64,000 nt of DNA from the NCBI RefSeq assembly GCF_009982895.1, contig NZ_WXZL01000013.1:1-64000 (forward strand). The letters are read 5' to 3'. The DNA comes from Deinococcus alpinitundrae (GTDB taxonomy: Bacteria; Deinococcota; Deinococci; Deinococcales; Deinococcaceae). Positions within the stretch are counted from its first letter, which is position 1; every line of letters starts with the position of its first letter. Both the position numbers and the translations under genes were made by a program. The notes under the pieces were generated by a model. That model was given only the letters and a program-made list of their open reading frames with translations. It made no database searches and was not told where the DNA came from. Positions 28,009 through 37,684 of the stretch are shown one piece after another.

Positions 28009-28500
28009 ATGACCACTTCCGATCCTAACGTGCCTGCCCCGGTGGTCGCCCGTGCCGAAGCGCTATTTGCCCGCGTCGCCATCGGCATCGACTTTTCCGA
28101 GAGTTCGGCGGGCGCGCTGGAGCTGGCGCGCACCCGCTTTCCGGGAGCCGAGCGGCTGCTCGTTCACGTGGTGGACGCCCGCGTCGCCGCCATGCCCGAC
28201 ATTTCCGGCGCGGGATTGGTGCCGATGACGTCCTCACCTGACTTGCTCGATACCCTCGCGAAGGTCGACCACTCGCGCCTCGATCAGCTCACCGAGGTGG
28301 GCGAATCGCAGCAACTCGTGACCGGTGATCCGGCGGCGGCGCTCACCGAGGCGGCCCAGGCCTGGAACGCCGACTTGATCGTGGTCGGCAGCCACAACCA
28401 GGGCACCATCGAGCATTTCTTCGTAGGGTCGGTGGCCGAGCAGGTCGTCAAACGGGCGCAGGTCCCGGTGCTGGTGGTCAAGCGCGGCTCCCAGCGCTGA
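28009..28500 (+). CDS. Universal stress protein
   Basis: A 163-residue UspA-fold protein: VAIGIDFSESSAGALELA at the N-terminus, LLVHVVDARV, then ADLIVVGSHNQGTIEHFFVGSVAEQVVKRAQVPVLVVK, which contains the G-x2-G-x9-G-type ATP-binding signature in slightly changed form. Such proteins help cells survive stress. ATG 28009 is 6 bases after TACGCT (27997-28002), a leaderless start. It is monocistronic, followed by the tRNA-Glu promoter. Confidence 0.9.
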   Translation: MTTSDPNVPAPVVARAEALFARVAIGIDFSESSAGALELARTRFPGAERLLVHVVDARVAAMPDISGAGLVPMTSSPDLLDTLAKVDHSRLDQLTEVGESQQLVTGDPAAALTEAAQAWNADLIVVGSHNQGTIEHFFVGSVAEQVVKRAQVPVLVVKRGSQR

Positions 28501-28518
28501 ACGGGCGGGCCACAGGGG

Positions 28519-28548
28519 TTGACAGGGCGCACCGCCGCGCCTTACAGT
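28519..28548 (+). promoter_or_regulatory. Promoter of tRNA-Glu
   Basis: TTGACA (28519-28524), 18-base spacer, TACAGT (28543-28548), about 48 bases ahead of the tRNA. Confidence 0.8.
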
Positions 28549-28596
28549 AAGCGGCCCTGACAAACCGCCCTCACCGGCGGCGAGCAGCACCCAGGC

Positions 28597-28671
28597 GGCC
28601 CCATCGTCTAGCGGTCAGGATGGTACCCTCTCACGGTATAGACACGGGTTCGAGTCCCGTTGGGGTCACCA
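28597..28671 (+). tRNA. tRNA-Glu (CTC)
   Basis: A full cloverleaf: acceptor GGCCCCA/TGGGGTC, encoded CCA, D arm with GTCTAGCGGTCAGGAT, anticodon loop CTCTCAC giving CTC, T arm ACGGGTTCGAGTCCCGT. A terminator follows at 28683. Confidence 0.95.
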
Positions 28672-28682
28672 CAACAAAAGTT

Positions 28683-28718
28683 CCCGCCACTTTCCTAACG
28701 GAGGTGGCGGGGCTTTTT
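28683..28718 (+). terminator. Terminator of tRNA-Glu
   Basis: CCCGCCAC (28683-28690) pairs with GTGGCGGG (28704-28711), followed by GCTTTTT. Confidence 0.85.
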
Positions 28719-28771
28719 GAGGCCCGTGTGCATCAACGCCCTGTCGTGCGGTGAGCCGCTATGCTGCGGCC

Positions 28772-29434
28772 ATGAACCTGGCTTCCTTCATCGACCACAC
28801 CCTGCTCAAGGCCACCGCCACCCCGGATGACATTCGGAAGCTGTGCGCCGAGGCCCGCCAATACCAGTTCAAGGCCGTCTGCGTCAACCCACAGCACATC
28901 GAGCTGTGCGCGCAGGAACTCGCGGGCAGCGGCGTACTCATCGCCACCGTCTGCGGCTTTCCGCTGGGGGCCGTGACCAGTACCCAGAAAGCCGAGGAAG
29001 CCCGCCTGAGCCTGAGCGCCGGGGCCGACGAGGTCGATATGGTCATCAGCATCGGCTCGGCCCTAGCGGGCGACTGGACCTACGTGCAGGCCGACATCGC
29101 CGCCGTGCGTGAAGCCACAGCCGGGAAGGTGCTGAAGGTGATTATCGAAACCTGTTATCTGAGTGACGGGCAAAAGGAGCGGGCGACCGAGGCCGCCGTG
29201 CAGGCCGGGGCCGATTTCGTCAAGACCAGCACCGGCTTCGGCACGGGCGGAGCCACCCTGGACGACGTGCGGCTCATGGCCCGCGTGATTGCTGGCCGGG
29301 CGCAGATCAAGGCGGCGGGCGGGGTGCGTACGCCTGCCGACGCCGAGGCCATGATTGCGGCGGGCGCGGCGCGGCTGGGCACGTCCGGCGGCGTGGGTCT
29401 GGTGTCGGGCGACGGCAACCCGGCCGGGTACTGA
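28772..29434 (+). CDS. deoC: Deoxyribose-phosphate aldolase
   Basis: A 220-residue TIM-barrel aldolase that splits 2-deoxyribose 5-phosphate into glyceraldehyde 3-phosphate and acetaldehyde. The Schiff-base Lys151 is in DFVKTSTGF, a second conserved Lys in LKVIIETCYL (about 122), and Lys of QIKAAGGVRT completes the site. I choose ATG 28772 because TATGCT (28760-28765) ends 6 bases before it (leaderless); an in-frame GTG/ATG at 28751 lies upstream of that box. It acts after DeoB (11022). The maf gene starts 2 bases after its stop. Confidence 0.95.
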   Translation: MNLASFIDHTLLKATATPDDIRKLCAEARQYQFKAVCVNPQHIELCAQELAGSGVLIATVCGFPLGAVTSTQKAEEARLSLSAGADEVDMVISIGSALAGDWTYVQADIAAVREATAGKVLKVIIETCYLSDGQKERATEAAVQAGADFVKTSTGFGTGGATLDDVRLMARVIAGRAQIKAAGGVRTPADAEAMIAAGAARLGTSGGVGLVSGDGNPAGY

Positions 29435-29436
29435 GC

Positions 29437-30039
29437 GTGCTGGGCAACGTGGAGTCGGCTGTGGGCGGACAGCAGGTGGTGCTGGCCTCGGGCAGCCCGC
29501 GCCGCCGCGAGTTGCTGGCAGGGCTGGGCGTGACGTTCCGGGTGCTGGCCGCCGACCTCGACGAGCATAGCGACCAAGTGCACCCGCTGGAGGTGGCCCG
29601 CGATCTGGCGCTGCAAAAGGGCCGGGCGGTGGCCGAGCGTTGCCCAGGTGCGGTGGTCATCGCCTCCGACACGGTGGTGGCCCTGGGCGACGCGCAGCTC
29701 GCCAAGCCTGCTGATGTGGAAGAGAATGCCGCCTTTATCGCGCAGCTCAGTGGCCGGGCGCACCACGTCTACACTGGAGTGGCGGTCATCTCGCCGCGCG
29801 GCGAGGACGCCGAGGTTTCGGACACCACTGTGGTGTTCCGCGAACTGACGCCCGGCGAGGTGGCCTGGTATGCCCAGAGCGGCGAGGGTCTCGACAAGGC
29901 GGGCGGGTACGGCATCCAGGGGCTGGGTGCTGCCCTGATTGAGCGCATTGAGGGCGAGTACAGCGGCGTGGTGGGCTTTCCGCTGAGCGTCGTGATCCAG
30001 CTGCTGCGGCGGCACGGTGTGGCCGTCTGCGGCGAGTAG
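29437..30039 (+). CDS. maf: Maf-type nucleoside triphosphate pyrophosphatase
   Basis: A 200-residue Maf protein that hydrolyses non-standard or dTTP/UTP-type nucleotides to monophosphates. Signature start VVLASGSPRRRELLAGLGV, then ALQKGRAVAE, IASDTVVALGD, HHVYTGVAVISP and DKAGGYGIQGLGAALIERIEGEYSGVVGFPL. The GTG at 29437 lies 2 bases after the deoC stop; a second GTG at 29452 would remove five residues and is also possible. It shares the deoC transcript and ends at a strong terminator. The substrate subclass is not decided here. Confidence 0.92.
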   Translation: MLGNVESAVGGQQVVLASGSPRRRELLAGLGVTFRVLAADLDEHSDQVHPLEVARDLALQKGRAVAERCPGAVVIASDTVVALGDAQLAKPADVEENAAFIAQLSGRAHHVYTGVAVISPRGEDAEVSDTTVVFRELTPGEVAWYAQSGEGLDKAGGYGIQGLGAALIERIEGEYSGVVGFPLSVVIQLLRRHGVAVCGE

Positions 30040-30068
30040 GGTGCTGCCCCCTCCGTTCTAGACGCGAA

Positions 30069-30096
30069 AAAACAGCGCCTCAGTGGGCGCTGTTTT
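30069..30096. terminator. Bidirectional terminator between maf and rpmF
   Basis: AAAACAGCGCC (30069-30079) pairs with GGCGCTGTTTT (30086-30096), loop of 6. T-runs on both strands serve the convergent genes. Confidence 0.9.
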
Positions 30097-30136
30097 CGAT
30101 ACAACTCTTTTGTATGCCTTCAGATCGTCAATTCGT

Positions 30137-30319
<183 letters not shown>

Positions 30320-30544
30320 GATGGTTTCTCCTGAGTCTTTGCCTGCACGTGGGGCCAGACCACCCCGGCGGCGTTTCTTGGGTTTCTCGCTCGCGCTGGC
30401 CTGTGCTGGTCTACGGCGCAGACTGATCGCAAAGCAACAGCAGGGAGTATAGCACGCGGCGGGGAAGAGTGGATACTGGGCAAAGCGGGCGGCGGATCAG
30501 CGGTGAACCGGGCCGACCCGGCCGGGCAAGTTGCTGACAGCGCT

Positions 30545-30925
30545 CTAGCGCCGCCCACCCATGTTCTTCGGCGGCCCTTTCTTGACTCCGGCGAAACGGT
30601 TTTTCTCGGCGCGTTTGGCAATGCGCACCTGTGACGCCTGGGCCGCCGTGGGCTTCTGGCCGGGCTTCAGGGGGCGCGGCGGGGGCGGCCCGACCAAGGT
30701 ATCGAGCGTCATCAGTTTGAAAAAGGGAATGTAGACGACCGTGATCAGGAGCAGCGTGCCCCACCAGGTGCGCAGGTAAGCGCCCAGTCCCACGGCGTAG
30801 AGCAGCGCTTGCAAGATTGTCACGACCGCCACGAACAGCAGGGTGCGGGCCAGAATCTTGAAGAGCTTGCTGCGGGTAAAGCCGGGGTCAGGGTCGGCGG
30901 TGGTGAGCCAGGTCCAGGGATTCAT
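30545..30925 (-). CDS. Small membrane protein of unknown function
   Basis: A 126-residue protein with two membrane helices (ILARTLLFVAVVTILQALLYAVGLGAYL and WWGTLLLITVVYIPFFKLMTL) and a basic, Pro/Lys-rich cytoplasmic tail that ends KKGPPKNMGGRR. Its ATG overlaps the stop of the upstream gene (ATGA), so the two are made together. I do not recognise a family. Confidence 0.7.
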   Translation of the reverse strand: MNPWTWLTTADPDPGFTRSKLFKILARTLLFVAVVTILQALLYAVGLGAYLRTWWGTLLLITVVYIPFFKLMTLDTLVGPPPPRPLKPGQKPTAAQASQVRIAKRAEKNRFAGVKKGPPKNMGGRR

Positions 30926-31800
30926 AGCGGGTGCTCCTGCGGGGGGGCCGCGAGCCGGGTGACGAAGGCAGCGAGTTCCGGCCAGTCGCTGAGTTCAGGA
31001 GCGAGTTCGAGCAGCAGGGCGGGTTTGCGGGCCGTGCCCGACAGGCGCGTCAGGGCGCCGAGGGTGGCTGCGTCGCGTAGTGGGGCCAGGTAGATCAGGC
31101 CGCGCACCGCGCCCTTGCCTTCCAGCAGGTTCTGTGCGCCCCAGAGGTCGCGCTCGCCAGGCGGCAGCGGCTTGCCGGAAGGCGTGCTGAAGCGCTGGCC
31201 GCGCTCCTCGACCTGCTCGCGCGGCAACTGATCGGCCCAGACCGGATGCAGCGCCAGATTGCCGAGCTTGGCCCGCAGCGGTCCCGTCAGGAAGGCGTCG
31301 CGCAGTAGGCTGTCAGGACCGATGACGGCCACCGTTGGCCTGGCGGGCGCGCTCAGCGGCGGCAGGCTCTCCCTGGGCGGCTGGGCCAGCAGTTTGACCT
31401 TGCTGAGTGCCAGGCGCACCTGCGAGGCGTTGTGGGTGAGCTGCTGGCCGAGTTCGAGCGCCGCGCCGGTCAGCTCCGGACCGCCGTCCGGCACCGCCCG
31501 CAGGGTCGGCAGCCCGCTGATGCGGCGCGGCAGTAGTTCGGCCAGATCGCTGGCCCAGGCGTCTTGCGACACCGCCCGCGTGCTGGGCAGCAGGGCCAGA
31601 TCGACGTTGCCGAGTTCGAGCAGGCGGCCCAGGACCAGCTGCACCTGCACCGGCACGTCCGGCAGGCTTCGGCGGCCCAGTTCGTAGGCGTCTTCGGCAG
31701 GCAGCGTGGGCGTCACGACCTTGACCCCCAGTTCGTTGAGAAATGTGTTCCAGTAGCGCATCTGGCGCGCGCCCAGAACGTCGAGCAAACCGACTTTCAT
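30922..31800 (-). CDS. Hypothetical protein resembling DUF2229 / acyl-CoA dehydratase-activator-related proteins
   Basis: A 292-residue protein. The N-terminus MKVGLLDVLGARQMRYWNTFLNELGVKVVTPTLP and RRSLPDVPVQVQLVLGRLLELGNVDLALLPS follow the pattern of DUF2229 (a hydroxyacyl-CoA dehydratase-type fold), though iron-sulfur cysteines are not evident: the segment that normally bears one reads PDVPVQVQ. So if it is of that fold it is probably not a cluster enzyme. A second half has VAVIGPDSLLRDAFLTGPL. ATG 31800 is 7 bases after TAGACT (31813-31808), leaderless. It is followed, with an ATGA overlap, by the small membrane protein. Confidence 0.6.
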   Translation of the reverse strand: MKVGLLDVLGARQMRYWNTFLNELGVKVVTPTLPAEDAYELGRRSLPDVPVQVQLVLGRLLELGNVDLALLPSTRAVSQDAWASDLAELLPRRISGLPTLRAVPDGGPELTGAALELGQQLTHNASQVRLALSKVKLLAQPPRESLPPLSAPARPTVAVIGPDSLLRDAFLTGPLRAKLGNLALHPVWADQLPREQVEERGQRFSTPSGKPLPPGERDLWGAQNLLEGKGAVRGLIYLAPLRDAATLGALTRLSGTARKPALLLELAPELSDWPELAAFVTRLAAPPQEHPL

Positions 31801-31869
31801 AAGCAGCAGTCTAGCGGCTGGGCGGCCCCAAACTTGCTCATGGGCCGCCCGAAGCGGGACAATGCCGCC

Positions 31870-32223
31870 ATGCCCCTCATCACAGTGCAAGGTTACGGCG
31901 AGATTCAAGCCCACGACAACGAACGGCTGGTGCTGGCCCTAGAGCGCGGCGGCGTGGACATTCTGCACCGCTGCGGCGGCGTGGCCCGCTGCACCACCTG
32001 CCGGGTCGAGTTCAGCGCCGGAGAGCCTTCCCAGATGACCCAGGCCGAGCACGACAAGCTGACCGAGAAAGGCCTGAGCGGCGTGCGGCTCTCGTGCCAG
32101 ATCGAATGCCAGCACGACATGGCCCTGACCCCGGTGCAGACGGTGACCAGTAGCGGTCTGGAAGCGGGCAAGGCCCCGGCGGAGACAATCGAACCGGCCC
32201 CGGTCTGGATTGAGACAAGCTGA
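31870..32223 (+). CDS. Plant-type [2Fe-2S] ferredoxin
   Basis: A 117-residue electron carrier. Ligands Cys35, Cys41, Cys44 and Cys76 (or Cys80) are in HRCGGVARCTTCRVEF and RLSCQIEC, the C-x5-C-x2-C-x(n)-C layout of this class. The last 30 residues are a loose Ala/Pro/Thr-rich tail. ATG 31870 follows GACAAT (31858-31863) by 6 bases, a leaderless start. Its partner is unknown. Confidence 0.92.
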   Translation: MPLITVQGYGEIQAHDNERLVLALERGGVDILHRCGGVARCTTCRVEFSAGEPSQMTQAEHDKLTEKGLSGVRLSCQIECQHDMALTPVQTVTSSGLEAGKAPAETIEPAPVWIETS

Positions 32224-32235
32224 GGGCCGCATCTT

Positions 32236-32277
32236 CATGCACTTTTCTTGCATGTTCATACGCCCAGCCGCTACACT
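32236..32277 (+). promoter_or_regulatory. argF promoter with overlapping dyad
   Basis: TTGCAT (32248-32253), 18-base spacer, TACACT (32272-32277). CATGCA (32236-32241) and TGCATG (32249-32254) form an inverted repeat that covers the -35 box: a candidate operator for arginine control. The match to known ARG boxes is weak. Confidence 0.45.
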
Positions 32278-32286
32278 GGCGACCTT

Positions 32287-33261
<975 letters not shown>

Positions 33262-33262
33262 G

Positions 33263-33820
33263 GTGCCTGGGCCGCTGCTCCCCACCCTCCACACCCCGCG
33301 CCTGACCATCCGGCCCCTGATCCCGGCTGATGCGCCCGCGTTCACGGCGTACCACAACGACCCCGAGATTGCGCGCTACCAGGGCTGGGACATGCCCTAC
33401 CCGCTGGAGCAGGCCGAGGTGCACGCCCGTGAAATGCAGGTGGACCCGTCGCTGCGGGAGGACTGGAGCACCCTGATGCTGGAGGGCGCTGGAGGTTCCG
33501 TGTTGGGCAATCTCAGTCTGCGCCTGACCGGACACCGCACGGCGGAAGTCGGCTTTACCCTGGCGCGTGCCCACTGGGGCCAGGGCTATGCCGCCGAGGG
33601 ACTGAGCGCCCTGCTGGCGTGGCTGTTCACCCAGGCCGATCTGCACCGGGTTCACGCCAGCCTTGATCCACGCAACGTCCGCAGCGCCGCGCTCCTAAAG
33701 CGCGTGGACCTGCGCTTCGAGGGGTGCAGCGTGCAGGCCTACTGGCACCGTGACGGATGGACCGACGACGCTCACTACGCGCTGCTGCAAAGCGAATGGC
33801 AGGAGAAGCATGACACCTAA
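33263..33820 (+). CDS. GNAT acetyltransferase (RimJ/RimL-like)
   Basis: A 185-residue N-acetyltransferase: [32 protein letters not shown] at the start and the acetyl-CoA loop [27 protein letters not shown]. Members acetylate protein N-termini or small molecules. GTG 33263 begins one base after the argF stop, and its end overlaps argC by 11 bases, so it is embedded in an arginine operon. A role in acetylated arginine intermediates is possible, but the sequence is of the RimJ/L type and not the ArgA type; the position is the only hint. Confidence 0.85.
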   Translation: MPGPLLPTLHTPRLTIRPLIPADAPAFTAYHNDPEIARYQGWDMPYPLEQAEVHAREMQVDPSLREDWSTLMLEGAGGSVLGNLSLRLTGHRTAEVGFTLARAHWGQGYAAEGLSALLAWLFTQADLHRVHASLDPRNVRSAALLKRVDLRFEGCSVQAYWHRDGWTDDAHYALLQSEWQEKHDT

Positions 33821-34769
33821 AATTTTTATCGACGGCGAGGCGGGCACCACCGGCCTGCAGATTCGCGCCCGCTTGCAGGGCCGAGACGACCTCGAACTGC
33901 TCAGCATCGCCCCCGAGCGTCGCAAGGACCCCGAAGCCCGCCGCGAGCTGCTCAACGCCGCCGACGTGGCCATCTTGTGCCTGCACGACGATCTGGCACG
34001 CGAGGCCGTGGGCCTGATCGAAAATCCCCGGACGCGGGTGCTCGATGCCTCCAGCGCCCACCGGGTCGCGCCGGGCTGGGTCTACGGTTTTCCCGAACTG
34101 GTCAGTACCCAGGCCCAGGCCATTCGCGAGGCCCAGTTCGTCAGCAATCCGGGCTGCTACGCCACCGGGGCCACGGCTTTGCTGCGCCCGCTGACCGACG
34201 CCGGGCTGGTGCCGCACGACGCTCTGCTCAACATTCAGGGATTCTCCGGCTACAGCGGCGGCGGGCGGACACTCGTCGACGCCCACGAGCAGCAGCAGGC
34301 GCACCCGATGGCCGGGCCGTTCCGGAGCTACGCCCTGACCCTGAACCACAAGCACCGCCCCGAGATGGCCGAGTACGGTGGCCTGGATACCGAGCCGCTG
34401 TTCACGCCGCATGTGGGCGGCTGGCGGCAGGGCATGCTGGTGCAGTTGCCGCTGCATCTGGGAGCGCTGAACGTCACGGCAGACCAGCTGCGGGACGCCC
34501 TGACTCAGCACTACGCCGGGCAGTGCTTCGTCTCGGTGCTGCCAGAAGCGGCCAACCCAGCCATCCTCGACCCCGAGGCGCTCAACGACACCAACCGCCT
34601 CGAACTGTTCGTGTATGCTAACGACCACGGGCAGGCGCTGCTGGTCTCGCGGCTCGACAACCTGGGCAAGGGAGCCAGCGGCGCGGCGGTGCAGAATCTG
34701 GACGTGATGCTGGGTCTGGACGGGGCCGGGCGTGACTACGCGCTGGCAGCAGGCAGACCGTCCGTCTGA
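33810..34769 (+). CDS. argC: N-acetyl-gamma-glutamyl-phosphate reductase, short form
   Basis: A 319-residue reductase of the type 2 (short) ArgC group: start [17 protein letters not shown], nucleophile Cys116 in [10 protein letters not shown], and [11 protein letters not shown]. It reduces N-acetylglutamyl phosphate to the semialdehyde. ATG 33810 has AGGAG at 33801-33805 and lies inside the end of the GNAT gene. It completes the cluster with argF. Confidence 0.94.
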   Translation: MTPKIFIDGEAGTTGLQIRARLQGRDDLELLSIAPERRKDPEARRELLNAADVAILCLHDDLAREAVGLIENPRTRVLDASSAHRVAPGWVYGFPELVSTQAQAIREAQFVSNPGCYATGATALLRPLTDAGLVPHDALLNIQGFSGYSGGGRTLVDAHEQQQAHPMAGPFRSYALTLNHKHRPEMAEYGGLDTEPLFTPHVGGWRQGMLVQLPLHLGALNVTADQLRDALTQHYAGQCFVSVLPEAANPAILDPEALNDTNRLELFVYANDHGQALLVSRLDNLGKGASGAAVQNLDVMLGLDGAGRDYALAAGRPSV

Positions 34770-34787
34770 GAGGCTGAACAGATGCGC

Positions 34788-34793
34788 TAGACT
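34788..34793 (+). promoter_or_regulatory. -10 box of the YegP-family gene
   Basis: TAGACT, followed by a leader of about 37 bases with GGGAGGT before GTG 34837; this gene therefore has a normal leader, unlike its neighbours. Confidence 0.55.
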
Positions 34794-34836
34794 GCGTCCA
34801 GTTTCACAATTCAGCGCATCAGCTCGGGAGGTCAGC

Positions 34837-35172
34837 GTGGCAGGCAAATTCGTAATCAAGCGCTCCGGCAAGGATCAGGACGGCTTCATCTTCAATTTGC
34901 ACGCCGGCAACGGCCAGGTGGTGCTGACCAGCGAGCGCTACGAGTCCAGGGCCAGCGCCCTGAACGGCATCGAGTCGGTCAAGACCAACGCCGCCAACCC
35001 GGCCCGCTTCGAGTTGCGCCAGGGCAGTCAGGAGCCGTACTTCGTGCTGAAGGCCGCCAACGGGCAGGTCATCGGTATGGGTGAGCATTACTCGTCGGAC
35101 AGTGCGGCCCGCGAGGGGATGGCGGCCGTGGCGCGGGCCGCTGAGGGTACCACCACCGACGACCAGAGCTGA
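34837..35172 (+). CDS. YegP family (DUF1508) protein
   Basis: A 111-residue protein made of two DUF1508 repeats: GKFVIKRSGKDQDGFIFNLHAGNGQVVLTSERY (about 3-50) and RFELRQGSQEPYFVLKAANGQVIGMGEHY (about 57-102), each with the F-x-L-xA-NGQVI core. The role is unknown; such proteins are small and abundant in some bacteria. GTG 34837 has GGGAGGT upstream. It is convergent with tmk. Confidence 0.9.
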   Translation: MAGKFVIKRSGKDQDGFIFNLHAGNGQVVLTSERYESRASALNGIESVKTNAANPARFELRQGSQEPYFVLKAANGQVIGMGEHYSSDSAAREGMAAVARAAEGTTTDDQS

Positions 35173-35185
35173 GAAGCGGGTTGGC

Positions 35186-35820
35186 CTAGCCGACTTCCCG
35201 CCCCATCGCTCTCAGGGTGGCGGCCACCGCGGTCCAGATCTGCGCCTCCAGCGCCTCTGCACTCTGCTCGGCGTCCAGCACCAGAAACCGCTCCGGCTCG
35301 GCAGCGGCGATGTCCAGAAAGCCCTGGCGCACCCGGCGGTGAAAACCCAGATCGGCGCGCTCCAAGCGGTCCGGCTGGCCCCGCGCTGCCGCCCGCTCCA
35401 AGCCCATCTCGGGGTCGAGGTCGAGCAGCACCGTGATATGGGGCCGCAATCCCCCCGTGGCTTCCCAGGTGACCTCGCCGACAAACCGCGCCTCCAGCCC
35501 CCGCCCCGCGCCCTGGTAGGCGGCGCTGCTGTCGGCGTAGCGGTCGCAGATGACCACCTCCCCGCTGTGGAGAGCTGGGCGAATCACGTCCCGGACCAGC
35601 TGGGCGCGGCTGGCGCTGTAGAGCAGAAATTCCGAGAGCGGATCGATGTCGAGATCGTGGTCGAGCAGCACCGAGCGCACTTGCATGCCCAGCGGCGTGC
35701 CGCCTGGCTCGCGGGTCAGCTTGCAGGCCACGTTCGCCGCGTTCAGCCGGGCCGCCAGCCGCTCGATCTGGGTGGACTTGCCCGCGCCCTCCGGTCCCTC
35801 GAAGCTGATGAAAAGGCCGC

Positions 35821-35824
<4 letters not shown>
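35186..35824 (-). CDS. tmk: Thymidylate kinase
   Basis: A 212-residue kinase that makes dTDP from dTMP. P-loop FEGPEGAGKST (about 8-18), TREPGGTPLG, the DRY motif CDRYADSSAAYQG and a lid with LERADLGFHRRVRQGF. The start is GTG 35824, which overlaps the stop of the upstream NIF3 gene (GTGA), so the pair is coupled. Confidence 0.96.
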
Positions 35825-36621
<797 letters not shown>

Positions 36622-36661
36622 GCTGGACATTCTAGAGGGGCAGGCAGCAGCACTTGGTCGC

Positions 36662-36779
36662 CTGGAGCGCTTTGGAGCGTTTGTCCGTTCCATTACCTGA
36701 AAAAAGTGCCCAGGCAACGCCATTGTCTTGGGTAAAACGGACGCCTGTAAGGACGCCTGCCCGCTCCAATCCGCTCCAG
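36662..36779. repeat. Nested inverted-repeat element, copy 2 of the dispersed repeat
   Basis: Three nested stems: CTGGAGCG (36662-36669)/CGCTCCAG (36772-36779), TTGGAGCG (36672-36679)/CGCTCCAA (36762-36769), GTCCGTT (36683-36689)/AACGGAC (36736-36742). The left half (36673-36694) is identical, in reverse, to 8141-8162. GGACGCCTG occurs twice in a row (36739-36747, 36751-36759). No coding sense is seen. It lies ahead of the NIF3 gene. Confidence 0.8.
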
Positions 36780-36839
36780 CATATTGTTAACTTGCGCTGC
36801 ACGGACGGAAAGGATGCCTGACTTGTTCCGTCAAATGCT

Positions 36840-37208
36840 CTAAGGCCGTTCGATGATCTCCAGCCGGTTGCCCCAGGGATCGCTCAGAAAGGCCCGGCGC
36901 AGCGGAGAGAGCAGCGTGTCGGGCATGGCCACAACGCCGTACTCGGCGGCCCGTGCCAGCACAGCATCGAGGTCTGTGCAGCGCAGGGCCGGGTGGCCGA
37001 TGTCGAGCGGCGCGAACGGTTCGCACACAGCGATGTGCAGTTGCCGTCCGTCGAGCAGGCCGAACCATAACCCGCCACGCTCGGTGACGACGGGGGGGTG
37101 TGCCAGTTCGGGCAGCTCCAGAAAGGTGCCGAAAAAAGCGCGGGCCTGCGACTGGTAGCCGTGCGGGGCCTGGATGGTCATGTGGTCGAAACCGCTGAGC
37201 AGGGTCAT
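36840..37208 (-). CDS. VOC-family (glyoxalase fold) protein A
   Basis: A 122-residue single-domain VOC protein: FDHMTIQAPHGYQSQARAFFGTFLELPEL, WFGLLDGRQLHIAV and the end DPWGNRLEIIE, with His at positions 8 and 58 and a Glu near the end as metal-ligand candidates. The function is unknown. It is about 60 percent identical by eye to the next gene, a tandem duplication. ATG 37208 is 6 bases after TATGCT (37220-37215), leaderless, so it does not depend on read-through from its twin. Confidence 0.85.
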   Translation of the reverse strand: MTLLSGFDHMTIQAPHGYQSQARAFFGTFLELPELAHPPVVTERGGLWFGLLDGRQLHIAVCEPFAPLDIGHPALRCTDLDAVLARAAEYGVVAMPDTLLSPLRRAFLSDPWGNRLEIIERP

Positions 37209-37235
37209 GGCCTGAGCATAAACCGTGCAGCGAAG

Positions 37236-37601
37236 TCAGGCTTCGATGACTTCCAATCGGTTGCCCCAGGGGTCCTCCAGAAAGACCCGGCGCAGCGGGG
37301 CCAGTTCGGTATCGGCCCGAACGACAATGCCGTACTCAGCTGCCCGCCGCGCGAAGGCGTCGAGGTCGGCGCAGCGCAGGGCCGGGTGCCCCTTCGTTCG
37401 CGGCACGAAATTGTCGGTCACGCCGATATGCAGCTGGCGTCCGTCGGGCAGGCCGAACCAGACGCCGCCGCGTGCAGCCAGCACGGGCGGCTTGGGTAGC
37501 TCCGGCAGCTTCAGGAAGTCGCCGAAAAAGGCCCGGCCTGCGGCCTCGCAGGCTCCGGGCGCTTCGATCTGGATGTGGTCAATGCCGGTGATCAGGGTCA
37601 T
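37236..37601 (-). CDS. VOC-family (glyoxalase fold) protein B
   Basis: A 121-residue paralogue of the gene at 36840: ITGIDHIQIEAPGACEAAGRAFFGDFLKLPELPKPP, VWFGLPDGRQLHIGVTDNFVPR and RVFLEDPWGNRLEVIEA. Metal ligands His8, His58 and the late Glu are kept. ATG 37601 is 6 bases after TATCCT (37613-37608), leaderless. It lies upstream of the twin with 27 bases between them. The substrate is unknown. Confidence 0.85.
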   Translation of the reverse strand: MTLITGIDHIQIEAPGACEAAGRAFFGDFLKLPELPKPPVLAARGGVWFGLPDGRQLHIGVTDNFVPRTKGHPALRCADLDAFARRAAEYGIVVRADTELAPLRRVFLEDPWGNRLEVIEA

Positions 37602-37684
37602 GGACGCAGGATAGGCTCCCAGGAAAGCCAGGAAAAGCGGCCCGCCACCAGTGAGGTGGGGGCCGTGCGCCATGCCGCTCTGCG

